Part shown: one piece after another, positions 24,253 through 33,230 of the stretch
Position numbering within the stretch: position 1 is the first letter of the stretch
Layout: each line of letters opens with the position of its first letter
Assembly (NCBI GenBank): GCA_945865595.1
Contig: CAMBEV010000001.1
Location: 1-43,894 of the forward strand
DNA: 43,894 nucleotides
Reading direction: 5' to 3'
DNA from: Nannocystis exedens
GTDB taxonomy: Bacteria; Myxococcota_A; Polyangia; Polyangiales; Polyangiaceae
Translations under genes and position numbers: made by a program
Notes under the pieces: model-generated
Told to the model about the DNA's origin: nothing
What the model saw: the letters and a program-made list of their open reading frames with translations, nothing else
Databases searched by the model: none

Positions 24253-26133
24253 ATGAGAAAGCTCTTTGCCGTAGGATGTCTCGCGCTCTTGGGCGGTTGT
24301 GTTAACAGCGCGACCGTGTCGAGCGACCTGCCTCTGCAGCGCGTGGTCGTGTACCGCAACGGTGTCGCTTACTTTGAACGTGCGGGCCACGTGTCGAAGA
24401 GCGAGATTCGCTTCAAGATGAAGGATGGCGCGATTGGTGACTTTCTCGCGACCCTCGCCGTGCTCGAACAGGGTGGCAGCTCGGTCAAGTCAGCAGCGTT
24501 CCCCCTCGACGTCGATAAGGACGACGTAAAGCCGCGCAGCTTGATGTCCAGCGACGAGAAGCGCGGGTTGAGAAAAGTTGCCGTCTCGCTGGACGGCGAT
24601 GAGCACGACTTGATTCTGGGCTACGTGACCGCTGCGCCGGTGTGGCGACCGTCTTACCGCGTGGTGGTACTGCCCAATGGGCAAGCCGAGCTTCAGGCCT
24701 GGGGGATCGTCCAGAATCTTTCCGGTGAAGACTGGCAGAACGTCAGGCTCTCGCTCGTCGCCGGTGCACCGATCGCGTTTCAGGCCGATCTCGGCCGGGC
24801 GGTGATTCCGTCGCGTCCGATCATTACCGACGAAGGCGAGGTGATCGCGGCGGTGCCAGTGGGCGAGACTTCACTCGATCAGCTCAAGGAAGCACCCGCG
24901 CCAGCACCGGCGGTCGCGCCGATGGACCCTGCAGCGGAGGCTGCCGACGAGGAGGATTCGCTCAGCACGGACGGTGTCGCATTCGGTGCGGCGCGCGGTG
25001 CAGCGAGCGGAGCAACGACCTCGTCCCCAATGAAGAAGGGCATGCGCCGAGGGGCGAGGCCATCAGCGCCGCCACCTCCGCCCAGTATGGCGCCGCGACG
25101 AACCACCGCACTTGCCGCAATGGCGGTCGAGGCTGGCTCCACGCGTTATGACATCGGAACGCCGGTCACCGTGCCGGACAACAGTGCGACGATGGTCCTG
25201 CTCCTTTCCAATCGCGTGAAGGGCGAGTCGCTTTTCTTGTTCGCGCCAGACGGTGGCGTGCGCGATTCCGCGACTCATCCGTTTCGGGTGGTGCGCTTCG
25301 GCAACGAGACGAAAGGCATCCTCGAGAAGGGCCCGATTGCCGTTTTCGAATCCAACGCGTTTCTGGGTCAAGGTCTGCTCGACCCGCTTCCTGCGGGCGC
25401 TACCGCGACAGTTCCGTTTGCCCTCGATCGCGCGGTCGGAGTGCAGACCGAGTCAAAGGGTGATCAGCTGGGCGAGCGGGTCTATCGCATCGATGGCGGC
25501 AATCTTTGGATCGAACGAGATGCGGTCCACAAGACGATTTACAAGATTCAAAACGGAAGTGATGCGGCGATCAAGCTGATGGTCAAGCATCGCCGCAACC
25601 CGGCGGCGAAACTTTTTGAGCCCCCACCAGGCACCGACGACAACCTCGCCACAAATAGCGCGCTGGTACCGACCAAGGTCGAAGGCAAATCGTCAGGCAC
25701 GTTGACTGTTGACGAGCGCCAGACGGTGCAACAGTACGAAGACTGGTTCTCCGTGTACGCGGAACGTGCCATCGCGAGTTACATAAGCAACCCTAAGGCC
25801 GATCGAGCGACCGTAGACAAACTTGGAGAGCTGCTTCGGTTGCGCAAAGAAATTCTCAAGCACCGCGAGACCAAGTGGAAACTCGACCGCGAACGCACCG
25901 AGCACGAGCGTTCGACGGAGGAGACCCGCAAGAACCTTCGCGCGCTCGAAAGGGCCAAAGACGCAGAGACCGAGAAACTCCGAAGAAAACTGACAGCCCG
26001 CTTGAATGACGCCGTTTCGCGGCTTGACGATCTCAATCGCCAAACCGTGTCAGCGAGCGTGAAGCTGAGCGAGCTCGAGATCCAGTTCAAGGACCTCACG
26101 CGCGAAATTCGCGTTGCCGAGCCACTGAAGTGA
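24253..26133 (+). CDS. DUF4139-like lipoprotein (MuiA-related)
   Basis: 626 residues from ATG 24253, with GGAGG at 24243-24247. Lipobox LLGGC (Cys16). The body resembles the mucoidy-inhibitor MuiA/DUF4139 group: an N-terminal VVVYRNGVAYFER strand, the SYRVVVLPNGQAELQAWGIV and NLSGEDWQNVRLSLVAGAPI segments typical of the family, a Pro/Ala/Ser linker with APAPAPAVAP and PPPPPS, and a beta-rich domain ending in an ERAIASYI segment. The last 120 residues are a long charged coiled coil (LDRERTEHERSTEETRKNLR and following). Eukaryotic and bacterial relatives are poorly characterised. Likely anchored to a membrane facing the periplasm, with the coiled coil available for protein contacts. PPK2 follows 33 bases downstream. 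Confidence 0.82.
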   Translation: MRKLFAVGCLALLGGCVNSATVSSDLPLQRVVVYRNGVAYFERAGHVSKSEIRFKMKDGAIGDFLATLAVLEQGGSSVKSAAFPLDVDKDDVKPRSLMSSDEKRGLRKVAVSLDGDEHDLILGYVTAAPVWRPSYRVVVLPNGQAELQAWGIVQNLSGEDWQNVRLSLVAGAPIAFQADLGRAVIPSRPIITDEGEVIAAVPVGETSLDQLKEAPAPAPAVAPMDPAAEAADEEDSLSTDGVAFGAARGAASGATTSSPMKKGMRRGARPSAPPPPPSMAPRRTTALAAMAVEAGSTRYDIGTPVTVPDNSATMVLLLSNRVKGESLFLFAPDGGVRDSATHPFRVVRFGNETKGILEKGPIAVFESNAFLGQGLLDPLPAGATATVPFALDRAVGVQTESKGDQLGERVYRIDGGNLWIERDAVHKTIYKIQNGSDAAIKLMVKHRRNPAAKLFEPPPGTDDNLATNSALVPTKVEGKSSGTLTVDERQTVQQYEDWFSVYAERAIASYISNPKADRATVDKLGELLRLRKEILKHRETKWKLDRERTEHERSTEETRKNLRALERAKDAETEKLRRKLTARLNDAVSRLDDLNRQTVSASVKLSELEIQFKDLTREIRVAEPLK

Positions 26134-26166
26134 CGTTCGTGCGCACAATCCGATACCCTCGCTCTC

Positions 26167-27039
26167 GTGCGCATTGACCACGACAAACTCCTCGTCGCTC
26201 CTGGCTCCAAGGTTCGACTGAAGAACTTCGACCCGAAGTACACGGGCGGCTATCGGTCGCGTGAAGAGGCGGCGGCTGATCTCGCGTACGACATCAAGCG
26301 CCTCGCGAAGTACCAAGACATCCTCTATGCGCAGAACACCCACGCGCTGCTGGTCATCTTCCAAGCGATGGATGCCGCGGGTAAAGACGGATGCATCAAG
26401 CACGTCATGAGCGGCGTCAATCCGCAAGGCTGTCAGGTTTTCAGCTTCAAGGCGCCGTCTTCAAAAGAGCTCGATCACGACTACCTGTGGCGGAACATGT
26501 GTGCCCTGCCCGAACGAGGCAACATCGGCATCTTCAATCGCTCGTACTACGAAGAGGTCCTCGTCGTACGGGTGCATCCTGAGATTCTGGACCATCAGCA
26601 GCTTCCCGACGCCGCGCGCAAGGGCGACGTCTGGGAGCGCCGCTTTGAGCAAATTCGTAACTTCGAAAGCTACTTGGTCGACAACGGCATTGCGGTCGTA
26701 AAGTTCTTTCTCAACGTCTCGAAGGACGAGCAGAAGAAGCGTTTTCTGGAGCGCATTCACAATCCTGACAAGAACTGGAAGTTCTCCGCAGGCGATGTGA
26801 AAGAGCGCCAGCACTGGAAAGAGTACATGCGCGCGTACGAAGAGATGCTCGCTGCGACGAGCACCAAGTCTGCGAACTGGTACGTGATACCCGCAGACGA
26901 AAAGTGGTTCGCGCGCGCCGCCGTCGCGGATGTGATCGCCAGTAGACTCAAGAGCCTCGGCCTTCGATATCCGAAGCTCTCGAAAGATCAGCAGGGCGCA
27001 TTGGCAGAGGCCGAGCGCATGCTCCTAGCTGAAAAGTAA
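26167..27039 (+). CDS. ppk2: PPK2-family polyphosphate:nucleotide phosphotransferase
   Basis: 290 residues, GTG start at 26167. PPK2 kinases transfer phosphate from polyphosphate to nucleoside mono- or diphosphates. Walker A QAMDAAGKDG (66-75), with Asp69 as the conserved acidic residue, and the Walker B-lid region GIFNRSYYEEVLVVRVHP (121 onward) are diagnostic. QAMDAAGKDGCIKHVMSG and the overall length match the class III/PPK2_rel type, which can phosphorylate AMP as well as ADP; subclass is inferred. Cytoplasmic. It lies between a lipoprotein gene and a membrane protein gene with 33-base gaps on either side. Confidence 0.93.
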   Translation: MRIDHDKLLVAPGSKVRLKNFDPKYTGGYRSREEAAADLAYDIKRLAKYQDILYAQNTHALLVIFQAMDAAGKDGCIKHVMSGVNPQGCQVFSFKAPSSKELDHDYLWRNMCALPERGNIGIFNRSYYEEVLVVRVHPEILDHQQLPDAARKGDVWERRFEQIRNFESYLVDNGIAVVKFFLNVSKDEQKKRFLERIHNPDKNWKFSAGDVKERQHWKEYMRAYEEMLAATSTKSANWYVIPADEKWFARAAVADVIASRLKSLGLRYPKLSKDQQGALAEAERMLLAEK

Positions 27040-27072
27040 TCCACTAATGTTACATATGCCGGAGGCTTACCC

Positions 27073-27900
27073 GTGAGCGACAACTGGAATGAGATGTATC
27101 GAGGGCCGGTCCAAGAGACGGCACCACGACCTTCGCCTGTGACAGCAGGTGCGAACTTGTGGGCCGGCTCACCGAGCGTCCTCGAAGCGGTCAAGTGGGT
27201 GCTTGCTTCGCCGGACTGGGTGCCCAACACCCTGATCGCGTATGTCTTCGCGATCATTCCCATTGTGGGACAGATGGCGCTTGGCGGCTGGTCCGCAGAG
27301 ATCGCGCAGCGCCTTGTGCGCGGTCAGCAGAAACCGTTGCCGAAGCTCGATTTCGCAGACTTTGGCCATTTCATGTCGCGCGGCATCCCGGGGTTTTTGG
27401 TCAGGCTGGTTTACGGTTTTGCGCTCTCGTTCGTCGTTCTCCCAGTCGTGATCGGCGGTGCCGTAGGCTTCGTAGCGCTCTGGCAGAGTCATCAAAAAGG
27501 CGTCGCGTTCCTGGTGCTCGGTGCTGCGCTTCTGGTTTTCTTCGTCCTCGCCCTCTTCGTGAACATTCTTATTTTCGCGGCCGAGTGGCGGGTCGAGCTC
27601 ACCGAGCAATTCCGGGAGGGCATTAAGATCGGGAGCGTCTTCAGGTTCGCCGGGCGGGTACTCGGGCCGATGCTCCTGGGTTTGGTGATCGTGATTTTTG
27701 CGAGCTTGGTGCTTATTTTCATCCCGCTGATTGGCCCTGTCGCAATCATCGGTCTGATCGGCCCGGCGATGGTCCACTTCCGATGGCAGCTCTACAGCCA
27801 CTACATCAACAGCGGCGGTGACGATCCGATCGCGCCGAAGGCGGCAGTGGCTTTGCCATCTGAAGCGCGAGCTCAGCCGTTCTACCATCCGCCCCGCTGA
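27073..27900 (+). CDS. DUF4013-like multi-pass membrane protein
   Basis: 275 residues, GTG start at 27073 with GGAGG at 27061-27065. A Pro-rich N-terminal tail is followed by hydrophobic segments: FAIIPIVGQMALGGW, then the conserved ERGQ-like RLVRGQQKPLPKLDFADFGH, a GIPGFLVRLVYGFALSFVVL stretch, a tandem VLGAALLVFFVLALFVNILI, and LLGLVIVIFASLVLIFIPLI. That order of a helix, a conserved LP...D...F stretch and paired helices fits DUF4013 proteins, which are inner-membrane proteins of unknown function. Codirectional with the PPK2 gene (33-base gap). Confidence 0.75.
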   Translation: MSDNWNEMYRGPVQETAPRPSPVTAGANLWAGSPSVLEAVKWVLASPDWVPNTLIAYVFAIIPIVGQMALGGWSAEIAQRLVRGQQKPLPKLDFADFGHFMSRGIPGFLVRLVYGFALSFVVLPVVIGGAVGFVALWQSHQKGVAFLVLGAALLVFFVLALFVNILIFAAEWRVELTEQFREGIKIGSVFRFAGRVLGPMLLGLVIVIFASLVLIFIPLIGPVAIIGLIGPAMVHFRWQLYSHYINSGGDDPIAPKAAVALPSEARAQPFYHPPR

Positions 27901-27925
27901 TGCAGGGCAGAGGGCGGCTCAGGCA

Positions 27926-27954
27926 GAACTTTGTAGTGTGCACGAACTTTGTAG
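27926..27954. repeat. 11-bp direct repeat, 18 bp apart
   Basis: GAACTTTGTAG occurs exactly at 27926-27936 and again at 27944-27954. Together with TGCAGG (27901) and CCTGCA (27955-27960) at the edges this makes an ordered element in the 123-base gap before the 28024 gene. It could be a tandem regulator binding site. Nothing else is recognisable in the gap. Confidence 0.3.
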
Positions 27955-28023
27955 CCTGCAAATCGGCGAGTCGAGTGCCATCCGAGACTTGAAGGCCTCG
28001 GGCATGCGTTTCACCCTGCGGGC

Positions 28024-29157
28024 GTGATGCACGGGGTTCACGCGCGAGCGCGTTGGGTAATGGCGGCGGCAATAGCGGGGGCTGGGCTCTTGCTTGGCGC
28101 TCGTGGGATTACACGGGCACAGGCCGAGCGGGGCAAGCCGATCACTCCGGTGGAGCTGTGGATCGCGGCAACGCCGCACGTTGATGGAGCGACCTCGAGC
28201 GAAGTGCGGTTCGTTCGCCACGGCGAAGCGCTCGACGTTGAGCAAACTTGGGCAACCCTTCATCACGCGCCCAATGCGCCGATTCGCGGCGACGTGCTCG
28301 CCGATCGCGAAGCGCTCGTGGTGGCGTTTGAGCCCGAGGGTTCGGACCCGCGAGACGATTTTTCCACAGAAGTTCACCGGGTTGACCGTCAAGGAGCGAA
28401 ACGACTTATTGGCGGCGTATATCGCGCGACGCGGCCGCTGGTCGCACTGGGCGGCAAGGTCTTCATCGAGCGCGGGCAAGCGGGCGGTGCACCGTCTGTT
28501 GACGCAGCTCAGCGAGGCCTGTTGCGCATCGACAGCCTTACGATTGACGAACTCGATGGCCGTACGGGCGCCGTACGATCGGTCGTCTCGTGGTCGGGTT
28601 ACACGATGCACATCGTGGGCGAGTGGCAAGGCTCTCTCGTCGTTTATAGGGTGGGGCCGCAATCGGCTGACGTGGCGCTCGTTCGGTTCAACGACGGATC
28701 CATTGTGCGGTCCGTGCCCGTCGAGCCCTATGCGCGCGACTTCGTCATTGCAGGTGATCGCGTCGCCTTCAGCAATCACGACCCCAGGGTTGCGTATCGC
28801 TGGGTGCTGCAGGCGATTGACTTCAGGAGCCTTACGGTCTCGACGCTCGGAGAGACAACCGGACAGTCGCCCATTCCATTCGTCACGCCCCAGGGCGCCA
28901 TTGGAATGTCCGCAGAGCCACGCGCCCTTCCGCGCATTCTGGAGGGGGTGCAGGTGCCGCTCCTTGCCCACGCTCGCGGCGACTTACCGCTCGCGATCAG
29001 CCTCGATGGCGCGTTTTCCGTAGTCACGATCCCCGGCGAGCTCGACCTTTCCGAAAATGTGCATCTTGCATCGAAGCGTCGGTTCGCGCTGACTCACCGC
29101 GATGAGCGTGTTGAGTTCATAGGCTATCGCGAAGGTACGCGGGGGGCCTTGCGATGA
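28024..29157 (+). CDS. Exported hypothetical protein, first gene of transglycosylase module
   Basis: 377 residues from GTG 28024, or 376 from ATG 28027, which directly follows. The N-terminus has a basic stretch and a hydrophobic segment (about 12-27) ending in RAQA, a signal peptide or anchor. The rest is soluble and beta-rich, with repeated short strand patterns (for example LVVYRVGPQSADVALVRF and RVAYRWVLQAIDFRSLTVST), which suggests a beta-propeller-like fold. No family recognised. The TGA overlaps the ATG of the next gene by four bases, so it is coupled to the lytic transglycosylase. It could be a partner or regulator of that enzyme. Confidence 0.7.
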   Translation: MMHGVHARARWVMAAAIAGAGLLLGARGITRAQAERGKPITPVELWIAATPHVDGATSSEVRFVRHGEALDVEQTWATLHHAPNAPIRGDVLADREALVVAFEPEGSDPRDDFSTEVHRVDRQGAKRLIGGVYRATRPLVALGGKVFIERGQAGGAPSVDAAQRGLLRIDSLTIDELDGRTGAVRSVVSWSGYTMHIVGEWQGSLVVYRVGPQSADVALVRFNDGSIVRSVPVEPYARDFVIAGDRVAFSNHDPRVAYRWVLQAIDFRSLTVSTLGETTGQSPIPFVTPQGAIGMSAEPRALPRILEGVQVPLLAHARGDLPLAISLDGAFSVVTIPGELDLSENVHLASKRRFALTHRDERVEFIGYREGTRGALR

Positions 29158-30272
29158 GCGTGCGACTTGCAACGTTGCTGTTCGCGCTCATGGGACTCTG
29201 GACGTCAGGGGCAAAAGCGTACTGTCCGAGTTACACACCCGCGAGCACAGCGGGAGGCAAGAATTGCGGCATCGAGCCCGCACTCGGCAAGAATCCGACG
29301 GTCGCCGAATGGAACACAATCTTTACGATCGTGTCCGAAGGCCCTGCTGCTTGGGGGACGAACGGGCCCACCGCAAAATCGCTCAAACGTGGTTGCAATG
29401 TGCCCACCGCCACGACCGAAGTGCCTCCTCTATTTCCGTGCAACGTTCTCAAAGCGATCGCGATGGCCGAAAGCGGTTGGCAGCAATTCTGCAAGCCCAA
29501 TTCACCGTCGAGCGCCGTCGGCATGCCCGAACGCACCATCGTGTCGTTCGACTGCGGCTATGGCATTGGCCAAGTCACGAGCGGTATGCGCGTAGGAGAG
29601 ACACCGGACTTCGACCGCGCGCGCGTTGCATCCGACGCAACCTACAATCTTGCAGCGGGCACGCGCATCTTGCGCGACAAGTGGGCCAACACGAGCTGCG
29701 TCGGCGATCGCCTTCCCGAGGTCGTCGAGCATTGGTACACCGCCGTGTGGGGGTACAACGGGCTCGCCTACTCGAACAACCCGAACAACCCGAACTTGAC
29801 GGCAAACCGTAAGCCGTACAACCCAAAGAACGGCGGTAGCTACACGTATCAAGAGAAGGTGTTCGGCCGGATGGAGTACCCGACCTCGCCCGCGCACTGG
29901 TCATCGGTTGCGGTGGCCTATCCCGATCGTGCGAAGATGTCAGCGTCGAGCGGCAATCCGGGCGCGATCCCTGAGCCCAACTGCGAAGGTCCGACCTCCT
30001 GTGTGGGCAAACGCCTCCTGCACCGCGGGTCGTGTGGCGGGGACGGAGAGCCCTCTGGAGCGGGCGGCTTCGGCGAGACCTCGGTCACGACCCCCGACGG
30101 CGGGCCGCGTACCTCGCCCGGTCTAGTGACGGACAACTCCGATCTGGCGCCCGAAGATCCCGGCGGCTGTTCGGTTCATCCGCGGTTACCGTTGAGTGCG
30201 GGGTCTGTGGTCATCGCGAGCTTCATGGCGCTGATAACGCTTGTTCGCCGCGCCCGTAAACGACGCCCCTGA
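29154..30272 (+). CDS. Lytic transglycosylase-like protein with MYXO-CTERM-type tail
   Basis: 372 residues. Signal peptide (about 1-22, cleavage near AKA/YC). A lysozyme-like SLT domain (about 90-260): LKAIAMAESGW with the likely catalytic Glu106, GYGIGQVTSG (135-144), AAGTRILRDKW, and a following WGYNGLAYSNN segment. Such enzymes cut peptidoglycan between MurNAc and GlcNAc. Several cysteine pairs and a Gly/Thr/Pro-rich linker lead to a C-terminal PGGCSVHPRLP, a hydrophobic helix (GSVVIASFMALITLV) and RRARKRRP. That arrangement (Cys motif, TM helix, Arg cluster) is that of MYXO-CTERM sorting tails, which route proteins to the surface in myxobacteria. Translation is coupled to the previous gene (ATGA), and the next gene is 12 bases on. 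Confidence 0.85.
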   Translation: MSVRLATLLFALMGLWTSGAKAYCPSYTPASTAGGKNCGIEPALGKNPTVAEWNTIFTIVSEGPAAWGTNGPTAKSLKRGCNVPTATTEVPPLFPCNVLKAIAMAESGWQQFCKPNSPSSAVGMPERTIVSFDCGYGIGQVTSGMRVGETPDFDRARVASDATYNLAAGTRILRDKWANTSCVGDRLPEVVEHWYTAVWGYNGLAYSNNPNNPNLTANRKPYNPKNGGSYTYQEKVFGRMEYPTSPAHWSSVAVAYPDRAKMSASSGNPGAIPEPNCEGPTSCVGKRLLHRGSCGGDGEPSGAGGFGETSVTTPDGGPRTSPGLVTDNSDLAPEDPGGCSVHPRLPLSAGSVVIASFMALITLVRRARKRRP

Positions 30273-30284
30273 TACGCTGCTCGC

Positions 30285-33218
30285 GTGCGCCTCCGCGTCC
30301 GCCTCCCTCGTGTGCTCTGGTTGCCCTGGCTGCCCTGGTTGCTCTCGTGCTCGCCCGCGGCGGGCCCGGCAACGCCGAGCCAGACGCTCGAGCCGGACAG
30401 CGTCATTGGCCCTGAGTCCACCCGCAACAAGCTCACCTACATCCCGGCCGTGATCGAGGACGCGTCGACCGAGTACTTCGAGGAATCGGCGGGCGAGAAG
30501 CACTTCATCGTCGGGCGTATGCGCATGACGCGGCACGAGAACGGCGGTCTCGAAGCCGCGCGGGAGGCGCTCGCTGACGGGGTGCGCAGTGTGACCCATT
30601 TGCCCGAACACCTGGGTGCTGGCTGGGTCTTTCACAACGAGTCGCTTGCATACTTCGCGTCACGTTTTTCAGGGCCGCTGGTACCCCTTGCGCGCACGTC
30701 GGGGGGGCTAAAAATCGGCACCGGCCCAGGTGCATTTTACACCTTCGGCCCGTACCACGGGTTCTCCGCGCGCGATCCGAAAACGGGTGCCGTGGTTCCG
30801 AGCCCTGTTCTGCCACCTCTGCCTGAGATCGACCAGATCTTCGCGGTGTCGGCGCGGGCGGTGGTCGCGACCGGGCCGGTCGTCGGTACGGTCAAGTCAG
30901 TTGACGGAGGCCGGACCTGGCAGCGCGTAGAGTTCGACGACGCGCCACTCACGATCAATCAGGTCGGCTCAAACGTCGTCCTGTCGCTCGACCGCTCAGC
31001 CGACCAATGGCTTGGAAGCACGCCTCCCAAGGCCTTTGCTTTCCGACCGCGTGTCCTTCTCCCTGATGGTTCGTGGGGCGAGGACGAAGGCCGCGCAGTC
31101 AAGCAGGTGATGCCCAAAATCAGCAACGCTCTCCGTGAGAGTGTGCTTCGAGGGTGGCCGCTCGCAAACGGTACCGTCGTGTTTGCAGCCAACGGTGATC
31201 TGGTCCGTGTGTCGACCCAAACGGGCGACGTGATCGAGCGAGCGCCGCGCGCGTTCGACAACCCAAGCGCAACCTGCTCGGCGGTCGGCCTTGGCACCGA
31301 TCCGAAGGCCTTCGGGTTCATTTGCGGCGCCCGGCTCGGAAAAACGGACATCTATCGTTACGAAAAAAATGGACTCACTCTCGTCCGCTCGTTCGCAGAC
31401 CCGCGCATCGTGCGGTCCTCTGACAACGGTCGCTTCGTGGTCGACGGTGGCTGCGATGCCGGCAGCGATAGCGCGCGTCGCTCCCTGTGTGTCGTCGAAG
31501 CGTCGGGCGCCGTGCGCGCGTTTGAACTCACAGGCGCCGTCGACGGTGCTCGTGCCGTTGCGCTGTCGGACGGCAGACTGGCGCTCGTCACGCCACCCAC
31601 CGAGCGTTCGCTACCCACGCTCACGCTCATCGGCGGCAGCAGGGCAAAGCGCATCAGCCTCAAGTGGCCTACCGCAAAAAAAGACGAACGAGAGATGCTG
31701 CAAAAAGGCGCTTGGCTCGAGGACTTCCGCGAGCGAAGGCCCGGCGTCATCGGCGGCTGGATCGATCGACGCGGGCACGTGCTCGGATTCGAGATCGACG
31801 TCGACGGTACGCTGCGCGTCGGTCAGCTGATCTATGAACTCGGAAAAACGGTCGTCAGCGGCCGCTTTGGGCTCGGATGGTTACCGTCAAAGCGCGGTTA
31901 CGAAACGACCGACGGTGGCATGAACTGGAAAGCCGTGGCGCTTCCGACACCCCTCGCTCAGTCGCTGGAATTGGCGTGCGGGCCCGTTGGCTGCGCCAAT
32001 GCGGGTTGGCTACGCATGGGTTGGGGGGCGGTCGCAGCAGAGACCGCTGAACTTCGTCAACCTGATGTACTTTCTCGTCCCGCCAGCGTGCGTGGGTCGC
32101 TATCGCTTCAATGTGAGGCGATCGCGAAGCCTCGCCTCTCGGTCTCACGCCCTGAAGACCGCTATGCGCGCCCTGGCGTAGGTCAACCGCTCACAAAATT
32201 TGCGGTGTTCGCGGGCGAGCCTGGGCCTGTCGTCAAGGTAGGCGAGCGCGGGTTCACGATCGAAACGGCAGAGACCGTCTACACCGATCGCAACATGAGT
32301 GGGTCAGGGCGCGTCTTCGCCTGGGGTGATCCGAACGCCACGCCCCGCTGGCAGGCAAAGTGGATGATGCTCGGCTCGAGCAAGGTCTACTCAAGTCGCG
32401 TGACCTCGGCGCCGGCTGCAAGCCTCGAAGGTCTTCGAACAGCGCTCAGCGCTCAGCGCTACACGTCGACATGGTTTTTTGTCGCCGGGCAAACACCCGG
32501 GCACGCATTGATAATCGGCAAGCGCAACTATCCACTTGAAACCGTGCTGCTCTCGGTGGTCGACGGTCAGCCCATCACCGAAGTGCGTCGTCCTGATGGA
32601 ACGCGCTTTCAGAACTTCCTCGCGGGGCTTGAGCATAGCGGCACGATCGCCTTGCTCGAGCAATCGTCAGCCCACGAGATGGCCCTGTGGGTGATCGACG
32701 GCGCGGGGGCCCGCGTGACGGGACGCTACAAATATCGCAGTGGAACGCAGGTTCGACTTGCGCGTCACACGGCGGACGGGCGCCTCGGCATGTTGGTGAC
32801 GGCGAACCAACGGCTGCCACTCGACGACTGGCTATTTGTACCGGCCACGGGCGGCGAGTGGACCTGGCCAGAGCCTCTCGGCTCGCGCTACGCAATGATG
32901 AAACGCTTCTGTGAGAATGGTGAGACCGGTTGGCGTACTAAGACGCCGACCGAACAGACAACATACTTGACCGATGCTCGCGGCGCCCGTCTGGCGGTGA
33001 CCGGTGGCACCGCGTTCATGCTCGAACAGGAGGGCGATGGTTGTTACGAGGCGTTCCTGATGCGGGGTGCATCGACGGACCTTGAGTCGTTTGGCAAGAT
33101 GCCGCTTCCGACGGCCCCCAAGGGAGACCCAAAGCGGGAGGCACCCACGATTCCCGTCGCCTTTGTAACCGCCGATGCGCGTCTCGAGCTGCGATGTCGT
33201 CCGGGCCTCCTACGATAG
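30285..33218 (+). CDS. Large lipoprotein with Asp-box (BNR-like) repeats
   Basis: 977 residues, GTG start at 30285. Basic leader and WLLSC (Cys22) give a lipoprotein. Asp-box-like motifs SVDGGRTW and TTDGGMNW sit in a long beta-rich sequence, as in sialidase/Ycf48-like propellers; the many GW and strand-turn patterns support a propeller or pair of propellers. No catalytic motif identified; such proteins often bind ligands or act as assembly factors. Only two typical Asp boxes are obvious. Starts 12 bases after the transglycosylase stop and is likely the third gene of an export-related unit. Convergent with the GH5 gene. Confidence 0.75.
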   Translation: MRLRVRLPRVLWLPWLPWLLSCSPAAGPATPSQTLEPDSVIGPESTRNKLTYIPAVIEDASTEYFEESAGEKHFIVGRMRMTRHENGGLEAAREALADGVRSVTHLPEHLGAGWVFHNESLAYFASRFSGPLVPLARTSGGLKIGTGPGAFYTFGPYHGFSARDPKTGAVVPSPVLPPLPEIDQIFAVSARAVVATGPVVGTVKSVDGGRTWQRVEFDDAPLTINQVGSNVVLSLDRSADQWLGSTPPKAFAFRPRVLLPDGSWGEDEGRAVKQVMPKISNALRESVLRGWPLANGTVVFAANGDLVRVSTQTGDVIERAPRAFDNPSATCSAVGLGTDPKAFGFICGARLGKTDIYRYEKNGLTLVRSFADPRIVRSSDNGRFVVDGGCDAGSDSARRSLCVVEASGAVRAFELTGAVDGARAVALSDGRLALVTPPTERSLPTLTLIGGSRAKRISLKWPTAKKDEREMLQKGAWLEDFRERRPGVIGGWIDRRGHVLGFEIDVDGTLRVGQLIYELGKTVVSGRFGLGWLPSKRGYETTDGGMNWKAVALPTPLAQSLELACGPVGCANAGWLRMGWGAVAAETAELRQPDVLSRPASVRGSLSLQCEAIAKPRLSVSRPEDRYARPGVGQPLTKFAVFAGEPGPVVKVGERGFTIETAETVYTDRNMSGSGRVFAWGDPNATPRWQAKWMMLGSSKVYSSRVTSAPAASLEGLRTALSAQRYTSTWFFVAGQTPGHALIIGKRNYPLETVLLSVVDGQPITEVRRPDGTRFQNFLAGLEHSGTIALLEQSSAHEMALWVIDGAGARVTGRYKYRSGTQVRLARHTADGRLGMLVTANQRLPLDDWLFVPATGGEWTWPEPLGSRYAMMKRFCENGETGWRTKTPTEQTTYLTDARGARLAVTGGTAFMLEQEGDGCYEAFLMRGASTDLESFGKMPLPTAPKGDPKREAPTIPVAFVTADARLELRCRPGLLR

Positions 33219-33230
33219 GGTGCGATAGGG

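Noticed and set aside
27169-27888. 239-residue open frame on the minus strand
   Set aside because: It is antisense to the DUF4013-like gene, has low-complexity Arg/Glu/Asp-rich sequence and no family motif; the membrane protein on the plus strand has a good ribosome site.
27919-28971. 350-residue open frame on the minus strand
   Set aside because: It is antisense to the exported protein gene at 28024, which is coupled by ATGA to the next gene; composition looks like a high-GC shadow.
32441-32460. Tandem AGCGCTC repeat
   Set aside because: Only about two and a half copies inside a coding region, easily explained by codon use.
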